Source of the DNA: JAYSRU01 sp043720875 | GTDB lineage: Bacteria; Bacteroidota; Bacteroidia; Flavobacteriales_D; Crocinitomicaceae | Direction of reading: 5' to 3' | DNA length: 13,135 bases | Assembly: GCA_043720875.1 (NCBI GenBank) | Contig: JAYSRU010000145.1 | Location: 1-13,135, forward strand | Shown here: positions 6,741-13,135 of the stretch, piece after piece | Numbering within the stretch: position 1 is the first letter of the stretch | Layout of the letters: each line of letters starts with the position of its first letter | The notes under the pieces: generated by a model | Database searches by the model: none | What the model was told of the DNA's origin: nothing | What the model saw: only the letters and a program-made list of their open reading frames with translations | Program-made: the position numbers and the translations under genes

Positions 6741-8036
6741 CTATCCTTGATTCATTAATGTTTCTATTTCATCCACTTCAATTGGAATATGGCCCATTAA
6801 ATTCATTGGCAAACCAGTCTTTTGAATAACGAGATTGTCCTCAATGCGTATTCCAATACTTTCTTGAGGAATATATATTCCTGGTTCACAGGTAAAAACC
6901 ATATTCTTTTTTATCGGCTCGTGCCAAATCCCTACATCATGCGTGTCAAGTCCTAAGAAATGAGAAGTTCCGTGCATGAAATATTTTTTATATGCTGGCC
7001 AATCAGCACTTTGGTTTTTGATATCCGTTGCGTCAATTAATCCAATTTTCACTAATTGATCCTGCATAATTAAACCAACTTCCTTATGATATTCGGCCAT
7101 TATGGTGCCTTCAATCAACATTTTTTCTGCTTCTTTCTTAACGTGTAAAACAGCATTGTAAACTTCTTTTTGTCTTATAGTAAACCTGCCGTTAACAGGT
7201 ATGCAACGCGTCATGTCGGAAGAATAGTTAGCGTATTCTGCTCCAACATCCAATAATATAATATCGCCAGACTTACATTCTTTATTGTTCTCTATATAAT
7301 GCAAAACACAGGCTGAATGTCCTGAGCCAATAATAGGAGTGTATGCAAATCCTTTAGAACGATTTATTAAAAATTCATGCATAAATTCCGCCTCAATCTC
7401 GTATTCCATTACACCGGGTTTTACGAATTTTAATACCCGTCTTAATCCTTTGTTTGTAATATCACATGCGTTTTGCATTAAAGCAAGTTCAATTTCTGAT
7501 TTAATCGAACGTAATTTATGCATAAAAGGAGCGCTTTTATGGGTTTGATGTAATGGGTAGTCAACTATTAAGTTTTTAATAAAACGATCTTCTCGTGTCT
7601 CAACTGTTGTGTCTGCTCGAAGGTGATCATTAGTATTTAAATAAATTCCTGAAGCTTCTGCCATCAATGTGTTGAAAATCGATTTGAATTGTTGAAGCCA
7701 ATACACCGTTTTGATTCCGCTAGTATCAAAAGCCGCTTCTTTGGTTAGTTTTTCACCTTCCCAAACTGCAATATGTTCGTTCGTTTCTTTTAAGAATAAT
7801 ATTTCTCGATGTTTAGGATCTTGACAGCTGGGAAACAATACCAAAATACTTTCCTCTTGATCAACGCCAGATAAATAAAAAATATCACGATGCTGCTGAA
7901 ACGGCATGGTGCTATCAGCTGATATTGGAAAAATATCGTTGGAGTTAAAAATGGCGAGATTCCCAGGTAAAATTAGAGCCTCGAGTCTTTTGCGATTTTC
8001 AACAAATAATTGGCTTGATATTGGTAAGTACTTCAT
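6741..8036 (-). CDS. pepP: Xaa-Pro aminopeptidase (peptidase family M24B)
   Basis: 431 residues: an aminopeptidase-P N-terminal domain (about 1-155) and the M24 pita-bread catalytic domain (about 180-425). The five metal ligands are in place: Asp263 (LLDVGAE), Asp274 (SSDMTR), His355 (MHGTSHFLGLDTHDVG), Glu384 (TCEPGIYI) and Glu399 (GIRIEDN). The enzyme removes the N-terminal residue from peptides with proline in second position using two metal ions, normally Mn, in the cytosol. No signal peptide is seen. Length and motifs are typical. It is first in a two-gene operon with the alpha/beta hydrolase. The symbol is by family, since paralogues exist in many Bacteroidetes. Confidence 0.92.
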   Translation of the reverse strand: MKYLPISSQLFVENRKRLEALILPGNLAIFNSNDIFPISADSTMPFQQHRDIFYLSGVDQEESILVLFPSCQDPKHREILFLKETNEHIAVWEGEKLTKEAAFDTSGIKTVYWLQQFKSIFNTLMAEASGIYLNTNDHLRADTTVETREDRFIKNLIVDYPLHQTHKSAPFMHKLRSIKSEIELALMQNACDITNKGLRRVLKFVKPGVMEYEIEAEFMHEFLINRSKGFAYTPIIGSGHSACVLHYIENNKECKSGDIILLDVGAEYANYSSDMTRCIPVNGRFTIRQKEVYNAVLHVKKEAEKMLIEGTIMAEYHKEVGLIMQDQLVKIGLIDATDIKNQSADWPAYKKYFMHGTSHFLGLDTHDVGIWHEPIKKNMVFTCEPGIYIPQESIGIRIEDNLVIQKTGLPMNLMGHIPIEVDEIETLMNQG

Positions 8037-8074
8037 GATAAATTAATTAAATATTTTATTAAATCAAACTAGAG

Positions 8075-8109
8075 CGTAAATAGATTACGTACATCCCATA
8101 CAATCTTTG
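8075..8109. promoter_or_regulatory. possible overlapping divergent promoters
   Basis: On the plus strand AATCTTTG (8102-8109) is one mismatch from the -7 consensus and lies 32 bases before the 105-residue gene, but has no good -33. On the minus strand TTG (8103-8101), 18 bases, then TATTTACG (8082-8075) is a poor candidate for the aminopeptidase operon. Some divergent control must lie between 8037 and 8141, but these assignments are weak. Confidence 0.3.
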
Positions 8110-8141
8110 CAGTATCAATAACAAATAAAGCAATAGAAATC

Positions 8142-8459
8142 ATGAGAGTAATATTTGACAAAATTAAAATTAATCGCATAACATTTGAGTCTTCTTCAGA
8201 ATTAGTTCAAGTAGAATGTGTAGTGTTTCAAGGAAACGCCATTGTTAACAGTACTTTACAGCTTAATCACAGTGATTTAAATAGGTTAATTAACAGAATG
8301 AACCAATTGGAGTTGAATGTGGATTTTTCAGAATGTTTCAATGTTGTGAGCCTACCAGAAGGCCAAGATTTATATACTTTGAACATTGAAGAGTATGCGG
8401 AAGAAGCGGAATTAATTGATCTTTATTTTGATCATCCAATTATTCAAAAAATCGCTTAA
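8142..8459 (+). CDS. small protein of unknown function (105 residues)
   Basis: I do not recognise a family. The product has no signal peptide, lipobox or membrane segment and should be cytosolic. The N-terminal half looks like alternating beta strands (VIFDKIKINRITFES, LVQVECVVFQG), followed by an amphipathic helix (LNRLINRMNQLEL, about 46-58). The C-terminal part is acidic (IEEYAEEAELIDLYFDH, about 82-98). The start ATG is the first in frame and follows an A-rich stretch. It stands alone on the plus strand, divergent from the aminopeptidase and 110 bases ahead of a lipoprotein gene. Bias toward codons and residues like those of its neighbours supports a real gene; no function can be proposed. 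Confidence 0.7.
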   Translation: MRVIFDKIKINRITFESSSELVQVECVVFQGNAIVNSTLQLNHSDLNRLINRMNQLELNVDFSECFNVVSLPEGQDLYTLNIEEYAEEAELIDLYFDHPIIQKIA

Positions 8460-8519
8460 ATTTATTTTTGTTCTTTGGCAAGGTCATTTTATTCATTTGA
8501 AAGACAACTTTTACATTTT

Positions 8520-8553
8520 TTGTGCGTATTAATAAAAAATTGGATTACCTTTC
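8520..8553 (+). promoter_or_regulatory. candidate promoter of the 215-residue lipoprotein gene
   Basis: TTG at 8520-8522 and TACCTTTC at 8546-8553, one mismatch from TAnnTTTG, 16 bases before the ATG at 8570. The 23-base spacer is longer than usual. Confidence 0.4.
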
Positions 8554-8569
8554 CGCAAAGTTTTATATT

Positions 8570-9217
8570 ATGAAATACGCAACATTATTAATTGGATCAG
8601 CTTTTTTGTTCAACTCTTGTATTAAGCATGAAGTCATTCCTGCTCCAGTTCCCCATGCAGATTTAAAAGTGCACTTCAAGGGTTTAATAAATTTCACAGA
8701 TACTGAATATACTGAGAATGTTGAAGGTTTTGCGGGATATGCTACCAAAGCAAAGTTCACTGTACCTTCTCCTTCTCCTTCGTCATGTACGTATTATTCT
8801 GAAATGAAAAGTACTTCTGGAAAAGCAATTAAGGTTGGTATTGGGGCTTTAGAGTGGGACGCTTCAGTTTCTTCTGATCCAACAACTGCGCAATTTGATG
8901 CTTTCCACAACCTTAACGTTACACCGACATATGCAACAGGAACATTAGCTGGTTTTATTGTCACCTATAAGGATGCGGGAAGTTTAGTTTGGACTTCAAA
9001 AGGTACGCCTTGGCATTTAGATCAAAATGTTACTTTTTCTAACCTATATCAGGAGTCCGATGAAGATGGACATTATTCAAAATTCAGAGTAATTTTTAAC
9101 ACTTTTGTTTATAGAACGTATCAACTTCCTCCTGTTGCGCCAGCAATTGTTGGATTGTTTACTACGGATTCATTGAGAATTCAAAACGGAACCTATGATG
9201 GTTGGTTTCAACTTTAA
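8570..9217 (+). CDS. predicted lipoprotein of unknown function
   Basis: 215 residues from ATG 8570. The start is set by the signal: MKYATLLIGSAFLFNSC is a compact lipoprotein signal peptide with lipobox LFNSC and Cys17. The frame extends back to a GTG at 8522, but that would put 16 charged residues before the signal and includes the candidate -7 element. After processing, a proline-rich linker (about 22-28) leads to a beta-rich domain with many aromatics and a Ser/Pro stretch SPSPSS near 65-70. I recognise no domain. It probably sits in the inner or outer membrane facing the periplasm or surface. It is monocistronic, with its own terminator at 9231-9262. Confidence 0.8.
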   Translation: MKYATLLIGSAFLFNSCIKHEVIPAPVPHADLKVHFKGLINFTDTEYTENVEGFAGYATKAKFTVPSPSPSSCTYYSEMKSTSGKAIKVGIGALEWDASVSSDPTTAQFDAFHNLNVTPTYATGTLAGFIVTYKDAGSLVWTSKGTPWHLDQNVTFSNLYQESDEDGHYSKFRVIFNTFVYRTYQLPPVAPAIVGLFTTDSLRIQNGTYDGWFQL

Positions 9218-9230
9218 GAAATAAAAAATT

Positions 9231-9262
9231 AAAAAGCCACTTCATTTTGAAGTGGCTTTTTT
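9231..9262 (+). terminator. intrinsic terminator of the 215-residue lipoprotein gene
   Basis: AAAAAGCCACTTC (9231-9243), loop ATTTT, GAAGTGGCTTTTT (9249-9261) ending in a T run, 13 bases after the stop codon. A strong, perfect stem. Confidence 0.93.
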
Positions 9263-9313
9263 CGTTCCAGAAAATGTTGGATTAAAGTTTTAATTTGTTG
9301 AATTTTCTATTTT

Positions 9314-9342
9314 TTGGTAAGTCGAAAATAATTATTACTTTC
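9314..9342 (+). promoter_or_regulatory. candidate promoter of the amidotransferase-like gene
   Basis: TTG at 9314-9316, 18 bases, then TTACTTTC at 9335-9342, a two-mismatch version of TAnnTTTG, 24 bases before the ATG at 9367. Confidence 0.4.
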
Positions 9343-9366
9343 ACAACGTAACTTGTAAATTCAATA

Positions 9367-10068
9367 ATGAGTAATAGTCTTAAAATTGGTGTTATTGGAG
9401 ACTTTAACTTCACGTATAATTCACATCATGCTACCAACATGAGTTTGGACCATGCTGCTGATTTTTTGGAAGTGGACGTCAACTATTATTGGATAAAATA
9501 CAGCGAAGCTATTAAATTGTCAATTCAACAGTTGGAATTATACGACGGTTTAATGTTCGCGCCAGGCTTGCCTCAAAATACTTTTTTTTTAACAGGAGTT
9601 CTGGCTGCCGCAGCTGCCGCAAAAGTACCAACATTAATTACTGGCGAGAGCTTTAGAATTTTTCTAGAAACTATCGTAAACACCTATCAGTTGAATCCAA
9701 ATGGTGAAAAATTAATTTCGGACAATTTAGTTGATGGTCAAGTTTTTGAAAAAATAACCATATCCCCGCATTCCAAAGCAATGATTCAATTGTATGATAT
9801 TCACACTAAAATTGAACTTACATCTTCTCGATTTTCGATGTATCCAACATTGATTGCGCAATTGGAGGGAAGGATTATAGATATTGAGGCGTACAATCAA
9901 TTTGAAGATCCAGAAATTATTACATTGAAAAACCATCCTTTCTTCTTAGCCACCGCATTTTCTCCTCAAATTTCATCTTCTCGCGAAATGCCTCACCCTT
10001 TAGTCTATACCTTCTTAAAAGCGTGCCTACAAAAAGAAGGATTGTCGGCACAAAGGAGTTATTCCTAG
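9367..10068 (+). CDS. CTP-synthase C-terminal-like class I amidotransferase fold protein, catalytic residues lost
   Basis: 233 residues. The start KIGVIGDFN (6-14), YDGLMFAPGLPQ (59-70) and the end HPFFLATAFSPQ..PHPLVYTFLKACL (190-221) match the glutaminase domain of CTP synthase and the small stand-alone family annotated as CTP synthase C-terminal-region-related (seleno)protein. An active enzyme has a Cys elbow (GxCxG) and a His-Pro-Glu. Here the elbow reads ITGESF (91-96) with no Cys, and FHPE is replaced by FSPQ (198-201); the only Cys is residue 220, near the C-terminus. It therefore should not hydrolyse glutamine and may be a ligand-binding or regulatory relative. It has no fused synthase domain. 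The gene is single, and its stop TAG shares a CTAG with the convergent rnhA stop. Confidence 0.75.
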   Translation: MSNSLKIGVIGDFNFTYNSHHATNMSLDHAADFLEVDVNYYWIKYSEAIKLSIQQLELYDGLMFAPGLPQNTFFLTGVLAAAAAAKVPTLITGESFRIFLETIVNTYQLNPNGEKLISDNLVDGQVFEKITISPHSKAMIQLYDIHTKIELTSSRFSMYPTLIAQLEGRIIDIEAYNQFEDPEIITLKNHPFFLATAFSPQISSSREMPHPLVYTFLKACLQKEGLSAQRSYS

Positions 10069-10553
10069 AATGGAATAGATCCTCCTTCGATTAATACACT
10101 TTTTTCATATTCTTTGTCAATTTCTAATTGAGTGCTTTCAGCCGCTCGAACAGCCAAAACGTCACACCTTTCGTTTTCCACGTTACCAGCATGCCCTTTC
10201 ACCCAAACAAATTCTAACTTTAAGGTTGGTTCTATGGCAAGATAGCGCAGCCACAAATCTTTATTTTTTTTGTCTTTAAATCCTTTTTTTACCCAAGAAT
10301 GAACCCATTTTTTAGTAATTGAATCAATAACGTACTTTGAGTCTGAAATTACTCGAACGGTATGCTCTTTGTTTTTAACAGATTCTAATCCCGTTATCAC
10401 CCCTAGTAATTCCATTCTATTATTTGTAGTAAATCGAAAACCTTGAGATAATTCTTTCCGATGTTGCCCAAATTTCATTACGATTCCATATCCTCCAGGC
10501 CCAGGATTTCCTTTGGCTGAACCATCGGTGTAGATAATAATTTTGCTTTCCAT
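10065..10553 (-). CDS. rnhA: ribonuclease HI
   Basis: 162 residues. RNase HI cleaves the RNA strand of RNA/DNA hybrids, removing primers and R-loops. The four acidic active-site residues are present: Asp10 in YTDGSAKGNPGPGG, Glu48 in NNRMELLG, Asp71 in ISDSKYVIDSI and Asp131 in ERCDVLA, with the flexible-loop His121 in VWVKGHAGNVENE. The basic protrusion (VKKGFKDKKNKD, about 88-99) is the usual substrate-binding handle. There is no N-terminal hybrid-binding domain, and a 25-residue acidic tail follows the core. It is convergent with the amidotransferase-like gene and divergent from atpD; no convincing promoter of its own is seen between 10554 and 10676. Confidence 0.96.
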   Translation of the reverse strand: MESKIIIYTDGSAKGNPGPGGYGIVMKFGQHRKELSQGFRFTTNNRMELLGVITGLESVKNKEHTVRVISDSKYVIDSITKKWVHSWVKKGFKDKKNKDLWLRYLAIEPTLKLEFVWVKGHAGNVENERCDVLAVRAAESTQLEIDKEYEKSVLIEGGSIPF

Positions 10554-10606
10554 TTATTGATTGTAGAATACTTTTGTGTAAAAGTTGTAAAATACCTAAA
10601 GGTAAC

Positions 10607-10638
10607 TTGTTTAAAACAATATAAAAGAACTATCTTTG
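10607..10638 (+). promoter_or_regulatory. promoter of atpD
   Basis: TTG at 10607-10609, 21 bases, then TATCTTTG at 10631-10638, an exact TAnnTTTG, 38 bases before the ATG. The TTG begins a small inverted repeat TTGTTT-A-AAACAA (10607-10619). Confidence 0.8.
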
Positions 10639-10676
10639 CGCCAAATTTAGGAATTACACTCAAAACGAACATACAA

Positions 10677-12185
10677 ATGTCGAATATTAAAGGTAAAATT
10701 TCTCAGGTCATTGGACCTGTAGTGGATGTAAGCTTCGAGAAGGGAACTACCCTTCCAAATATTTATGATGCCCTTCAGGTGTTTAAACATGATGGAACAC
10801 GCGTTGTTCTTGAAGTTCAATCACACGTTGGTGAGAATTCAGTGCGCACAATCTCAATGGATTCAACTGATGGGTTCCAGAGAGGAATGATGGTGGAGTC
10901 AACTGGAAATCCAATCATGATGCCAACAGGAGATTCGATTAAAGGTCGTTTATTCAATGTAGTTGGTGAAGCAATTGATGGCTTACCTGATGTTACTAGT
11001 ACAACTGGAGCGTCAATTCACCGTGAAGCGCCTAAATTTGATCAACTTTCAACTGTTACTGAAGTTTTATTCACTGGAATTAAAGTTATTGATTTAATTG
11101 AACCATACGCTAAAGGTGGTAAAATTGGATTATTCGGTGGAGCTGGTGTTGGTAAAACAGTATTGATACAAGAATTAATTAATAACATCGCTAAGGCATA
11201 TTCAGGTTTATCTGTTTTTGCTGGAGTAGGTGAAAGAACACGTGAGGGAAATGACCTTCTTCGTGAAATGTTAGAATCAGGAATTATTAAGTACGGAGAT
11301 GCATTTATGCATTCAATGGAAGAAGGTGGATGGGATTTGAGCAAAGTTGACATGGAGGTAATGAAAGACTCTAAAGCAACATTTGTATTCGGTCAAATGA
11401 ATGAGCCTCCTGGGGCACGTGCTCGTGTTGCCTTGTCTGGATTAACGTTAGCTGAATATTACCGTGATGGTGAAGGTGATGGTAAAGGTAAAGACATCTT
11501 ATTTTTCGTAGATAATATTTTCCGATTCACACAAGCTGGTTCTGAAGTTTCTGCATTACTTGGAAGGATGCCTTCGGCGGTTGGTTACCAGCCAACTTTA
11601 GCAACTGAAATGGGAGCGATGCAAGAAAGAATTACTTCAACAAAAAATGGTTCAATTACTTCGGTTCAAGCGGTATACGTACCTGCGGATGACCTTACGG
11701 ATCCTGCGCCGGCAAATACTTTCGCTCACTTAGATGCAACAACCGTTTTGTCTCGTAAAATTGCTGAGTTAGGAATTTATCCTGCGGTGGATCCATTGGA
11801 TTCTACATCTAGAATTCTTTCTGCTACAATCTTAGGTGATTTGCATTATGATTGTGCTGAACGTGTTAAAATCACACTTCAACGTTACAAAGAACTTCAA
11901 GATATTATCGCGATTTTAGGAATGGATGAATTATCTGAAGAAGATAAAATGGTAGTACATAGAGCACGTCGTGTTCAACGTTTCTTATCTCAACCTTTTC
12001 ACGTTGCTGAGCAATTCACAGGTTTAAAGGGTGTTTTAGTTGACATTAATGAAACAATCAAAGGATTCAACATGATTTTGGATGGTGAAATGGATAAATA
12101 TCCAGAAGCAGCATTCAACTTGAAAGGTGATATTCAAGATGTAATTGAAGCTGGCGATAAAATGTTAGCTGAGAATTACGCATAA
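10677..12185 (+). CDS. atpD: ATP synthase F1 subunit beta
   Basis: 502 residues, the catalytic subunit of F1, on the cytosolic face of the inner membrane. An N-terminal beta-barrel (about 1-80) is followed by the nucleotide domain with P-loop GGAGVGKT (154-161, Lys160/Thr161), catalytic Glu186 in GVGERTREGNDL, Walker B ILFFVDNIFRF and the PSAVGYQPTLATEMG segment, and the C-terminal domain carries DELSEEDK. All expected residues are present at full length. The start ATG 10677 was chosen because the frame extends back to 10557, but those 40 codons cover the promoter and match no F1-beta N-terminus. Only atpC follows; the other ATP synthase genes are not in the window, an arrangement known in Bacteroidetes. 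Confidence 0.98.
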   Translation: MSNIKGKISQVIGPVVDVSFEKGTTLPNIYDALQVFKHDGTRVVLEVQSHVGENSVRTISMDSTDGFQRGMMVESTGNPIMMPTGDSIKGRLFNVVGEAIDGLPDVTSTTGASIHREAPKFDQLSTVTEVLFTGIKVIDLIEPYAKGGKIGLFGGAGVGKTVLIQELINNIAKAYSGLSVFAGVGERTREGNDLLREMLESGIIKYGDAFMHSMEEGGWDLSKVDMEVMKDSKATFVFGQMNEPPGARARVALSGLTLAEYYRDGEGDGKGKDILFFVDNIFRFTQAGSEVSALLGRMPSAVGYQPTLATEMGAMQERITSTKNGSITSVQAVYVPADDLTDPAPANTFAHLDATTVLSRKIAELGIYPAVDPLDSTSRILSATILGDLHYDCAERVKITLQRYKELQDIIAILGMDELSEEDKMVVHRARRVQRFLSQPFHVAEQFTGLKGVLVDINETIKGFNMILDGEMDKYPEAAFNLKGDIQDVIEAGDKMLAENYA

Positions 12186-12209
12186 TAAACATATCAATTA
12201 AGAATCAGA

Positions 12210-12238
12210 GGGGGAGGATAAAATTCTCCCCCTTTTTT
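12210..12238 (+). terminator. intrinsic terminator-like hairpin between atpD and atpC
   Basis: GGGGGAG (12210-12216) pairs with CTCCCCC (12226-12232), extended by G-T and A-T pairs around a short loop, and six T follow (12233-12238). It lies inside what is expected to be one operon, 25 bases after the atpD stop and 14 before the atpC start. Confidence 0.88.
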
Positions 12239-12251
12239 AATAAAAATTAAG

Positions 12252-12539
12252 ATGCATTTAGAAATAATTACACCAGAAAGCAAAGTATTTAGCGGAGACG
12301 TATTGGCAGTTCAATTACCAGGAACTGACGGTTTGTTTCAAGTGTTAAATGGTCACGCACCAATTATCTCAGCGTTAAAAGAAGGGTTTGTTAAAATTGA
12401 TTTGGAAAAAGAATTTGTAACAAATGAGTATACTCACAAGTCTATTACTGTAGCTGCTAGCAATAAAGTACTTAGCGTAAGTATTAGAGGTGGGGTAATC
12501 GAAATGCTAAATAACAAAATTACCGTTTTAGCAGAGTAA
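12252..12539 (+). CDS. atpC: ATP synthase F1 subunit epsilon, short form
   Basis: 95 residues, covering only the N-terminal beta-sandwich of epsilon (MHLEIITPE, PGTDGLFQVLNGHAPI near 24-39, SIRGGVIEMLNNKITVLAE at the end). This part sits on the rotor, contacting gamma and the c-ring. The C-terminal helical hairpin that inhibits ATP hydrolysis in E. coli and Bacillus (full length about 130-140) is absent, without sign of a frameshift: after the TAA stop no epsilon-like helix is readable. Short epsilon proteins are, to my knowledge, normal in this phylum. It lies 66 bases after atpD with a terminator-like hairpin between. Confidence 0.93.
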   Translation: MHLEIITPESKVFSGDVLAVQLPGTDGLFQVLNGHAPIISALKEGFVKIDLEKEFVTNEYTHKSITVAASNKVLSVSIRGGVIEMLNNKITVLAE

Positions 12540-12577
12540 TAAATTGTTGTCTACTTTCTAGATTAGCGAAGAATAAT

Positions 12578-12609
12578 TTGAGTGAACTATACGAATTATG
12601 CAAAGTTTG
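12578..12609 (+). promoter_or_regulatory. candidate promoter of the uppS-type gene
   Basis: TTG at 12578-12580, 21 bases, then AAAGTTTG at 12602-12609, one mismatch from TAnnTTTG, 27 bases before the ATG. The -7 element lies in the dyad GCAAA-G-TTTGC (12600-12610). Confidence 0.45.
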
Positions 12610-12636
12610 CGTTTTTTTGAAAGTTAAAAATATTTA

Positions 12637-13135
12637 ATGACAGAATCGATTCAAATAGATAAAACTAATATACCTAAACACATTGCGGTTATCATGGATG
12701 GTAACGGTCGATGGGCCAAATTACACGGTCAAAATCGATTGTATGGTCATGGGTTTGGTGTTGATTCTGTCCGAGATACATTAAAAGCAGCTGTTGAATT
12801 GGGAGTAGAGTATTTAACGCTTTATGCATTCTCGACAGAAAATTGGAATAGGCCAAAGGAAGAAGTAGATGGTTTAATGAAGTTATTAGTGCAATCAATT
12901 TCTAACGAGGTTGATGAACTTTTGAAAATTGGGGTAAAATTGTCTACGATCGGTGACATTAATGGATTACCTCAAGAATGTATTGACGGACTTAGTTCGG
13001 CTTGTGATGTAACGAAAGGCAACAGCAAAATTAATCTAGTATTAGCATTAAATTATTCTGCGCGTTGGGATATTAGAAATGCTATCACGAAAATTACCGA
13101 GCAAATATTAAGTGGATCTTTAAAAAGTCAAACGG
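12637..13135 (+). CDS. uppS: isoprenyl transferase (undecaprenyl diphosphate synthase), N-terminal part
   Basis: Partial gene: the frame is open from ATG 12637 to the right edge, 166 residues of about 245 expected. The family's cis-prenyltransferase motifs are present: HIAVIMDGNGRWA (15-27, with the catalytic Asp21 and phosphate-binding NGRW), YGHGFGVDSV (about 36-45), YAFSTENWNRPKEEV (about 63-77) and LNYSARWDI (about 142-150). The enzyme adds isopentenyl units to farnesyl diphosphate to make the C55 carrier for peptidoglycan and other envelope glycans, at the inner membrane. The C-terminal RTSGE-type motif lies beyond the window. It follows atpC by 97 bases and probably has its own promoter. 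Confidence 0.94.
   Translation, partial: MTESIQIDKTNIPKHIAVIMDGNGRWAKLHGQNRLYGHGFGVDSVRDTLKAAVELGVEYLTLYAFSTENWNRPKEEVDGLMKLLVQSISNEVDELLKIGVKLSTIGDINGLPQECIDGLSSACDVTKGNSKINLVLALNYSARWDIRNAITKITEQILSGSLKSQT

Noticed and set aside
8522..8569. GTG start and 16-residue extension of the lipoprotein
   Set aside because: It would place charged residues before a complete lipoprotein signal peptide and includes the candidate -7 element.
8764..8784. short CTTCTC-like repeat in the lipoprotein gene
   Set aside because: It only encodes SPSPSS; too few and imperfect copies to call a tandem repeat or phase-variable tract.
10557..10676. 40-codon upstream extension of the atpD frame
   Set aside because: It covers the atpD promoter; F1-beta starts at the MSNIKGKISQVIGP sequence.
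11042..11353. minus-strand frames inside atpD, and likewise at 12692-12898 in uppS
   Set aside because: They lie wholly within strongly conserved coding sequence and match nothing.
1..13135. CRISPR array, insertion sequence, prophage, toxin-antitoxin or defence island
   Set aside because: No regularly spaced repeats, transposase, integrase or paired small toxin-like genes are visible; gene content is core metabolism and signalling.

Overview
The window looks like chromosomal DNA from a low-GC member of the Bacteroidetes, most likely Flavobacteriales and possibly near Crocinitomicaceae/Fluviicola. The evidence is the AT-rich sequence, start codons without Shine-Dalgarno sites, several promoters of the Bacteroidetes form TTG-N19-21-TAnnTTTG, a DUF2723 membrane protein, a beta-propeller/Y_Y_Y histidine kinase paired with a LytTR regulator, and atpD-atpC standing apart from the rest of the ATP synthase genes. 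I see no insertion sequence, prophage, CRISPR array or other clear sign of horizontal transfer. Most of the region is ordinary core genome.

Layout, left to right. Positions 1-360 (minus) hold the N-terminus of a DUF2723 membrane protein that runs off the left edge. A tRNA-Gln(TTG) gene (590-662), with its own promoter and a strong terminator, sits directly ahead of thiL (720-1757, plus). A bidirectional terminator separates thiL from a leftward block: a small, very acidic lipoprotein (1838-2122) and a two-gene signalling operon in which a LytTR response regulator (5098-5871) precedes and overlaps by one base a 969-residue propeller histidine kinase (2189-5098). A second leftward pair follows: Xaa-Pro aminopeptidase (6741-8036) and an alpha/beta hydrolase (5968-6738), separated by 2 bases.

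From 8142 the genes run rightward: an unrecognised 105-residue protein, an unrecognised 215-residue lipoprotein (8570-9217), and a protein related to the CTP-synthase glutaminase domain that has lost its catalytic residues (9367-10068). The last meets RNase HI (rnhA, 10065-10553, minus) tail to tail, and one CTAG supplies both stop codons. Then come atpD (10677-12185), a strong hairpin, atpC (12252-12539), and the start of an undecaprenyl diphosphate synthase-type gene (12637 to the right edge).

The genes serve cofactor synthesis (ThiL), signal transduction, peptide turnover, RNA/DNA hybrid removal, ATP synthesis and cell-wall lipid carrier synthesis. I found no convincing new multi-gene system. 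The items most worth a second look are the inactivated amidotransferase-like protein, the inverted repeats at the regulator/kinase promoter, the strong hairpins between tRNA-Gln and thiL and between atpD and atpC, and a possibly leaderless acidic lipoprotein gene whose promoter overlaps the end of the preceding terminator.
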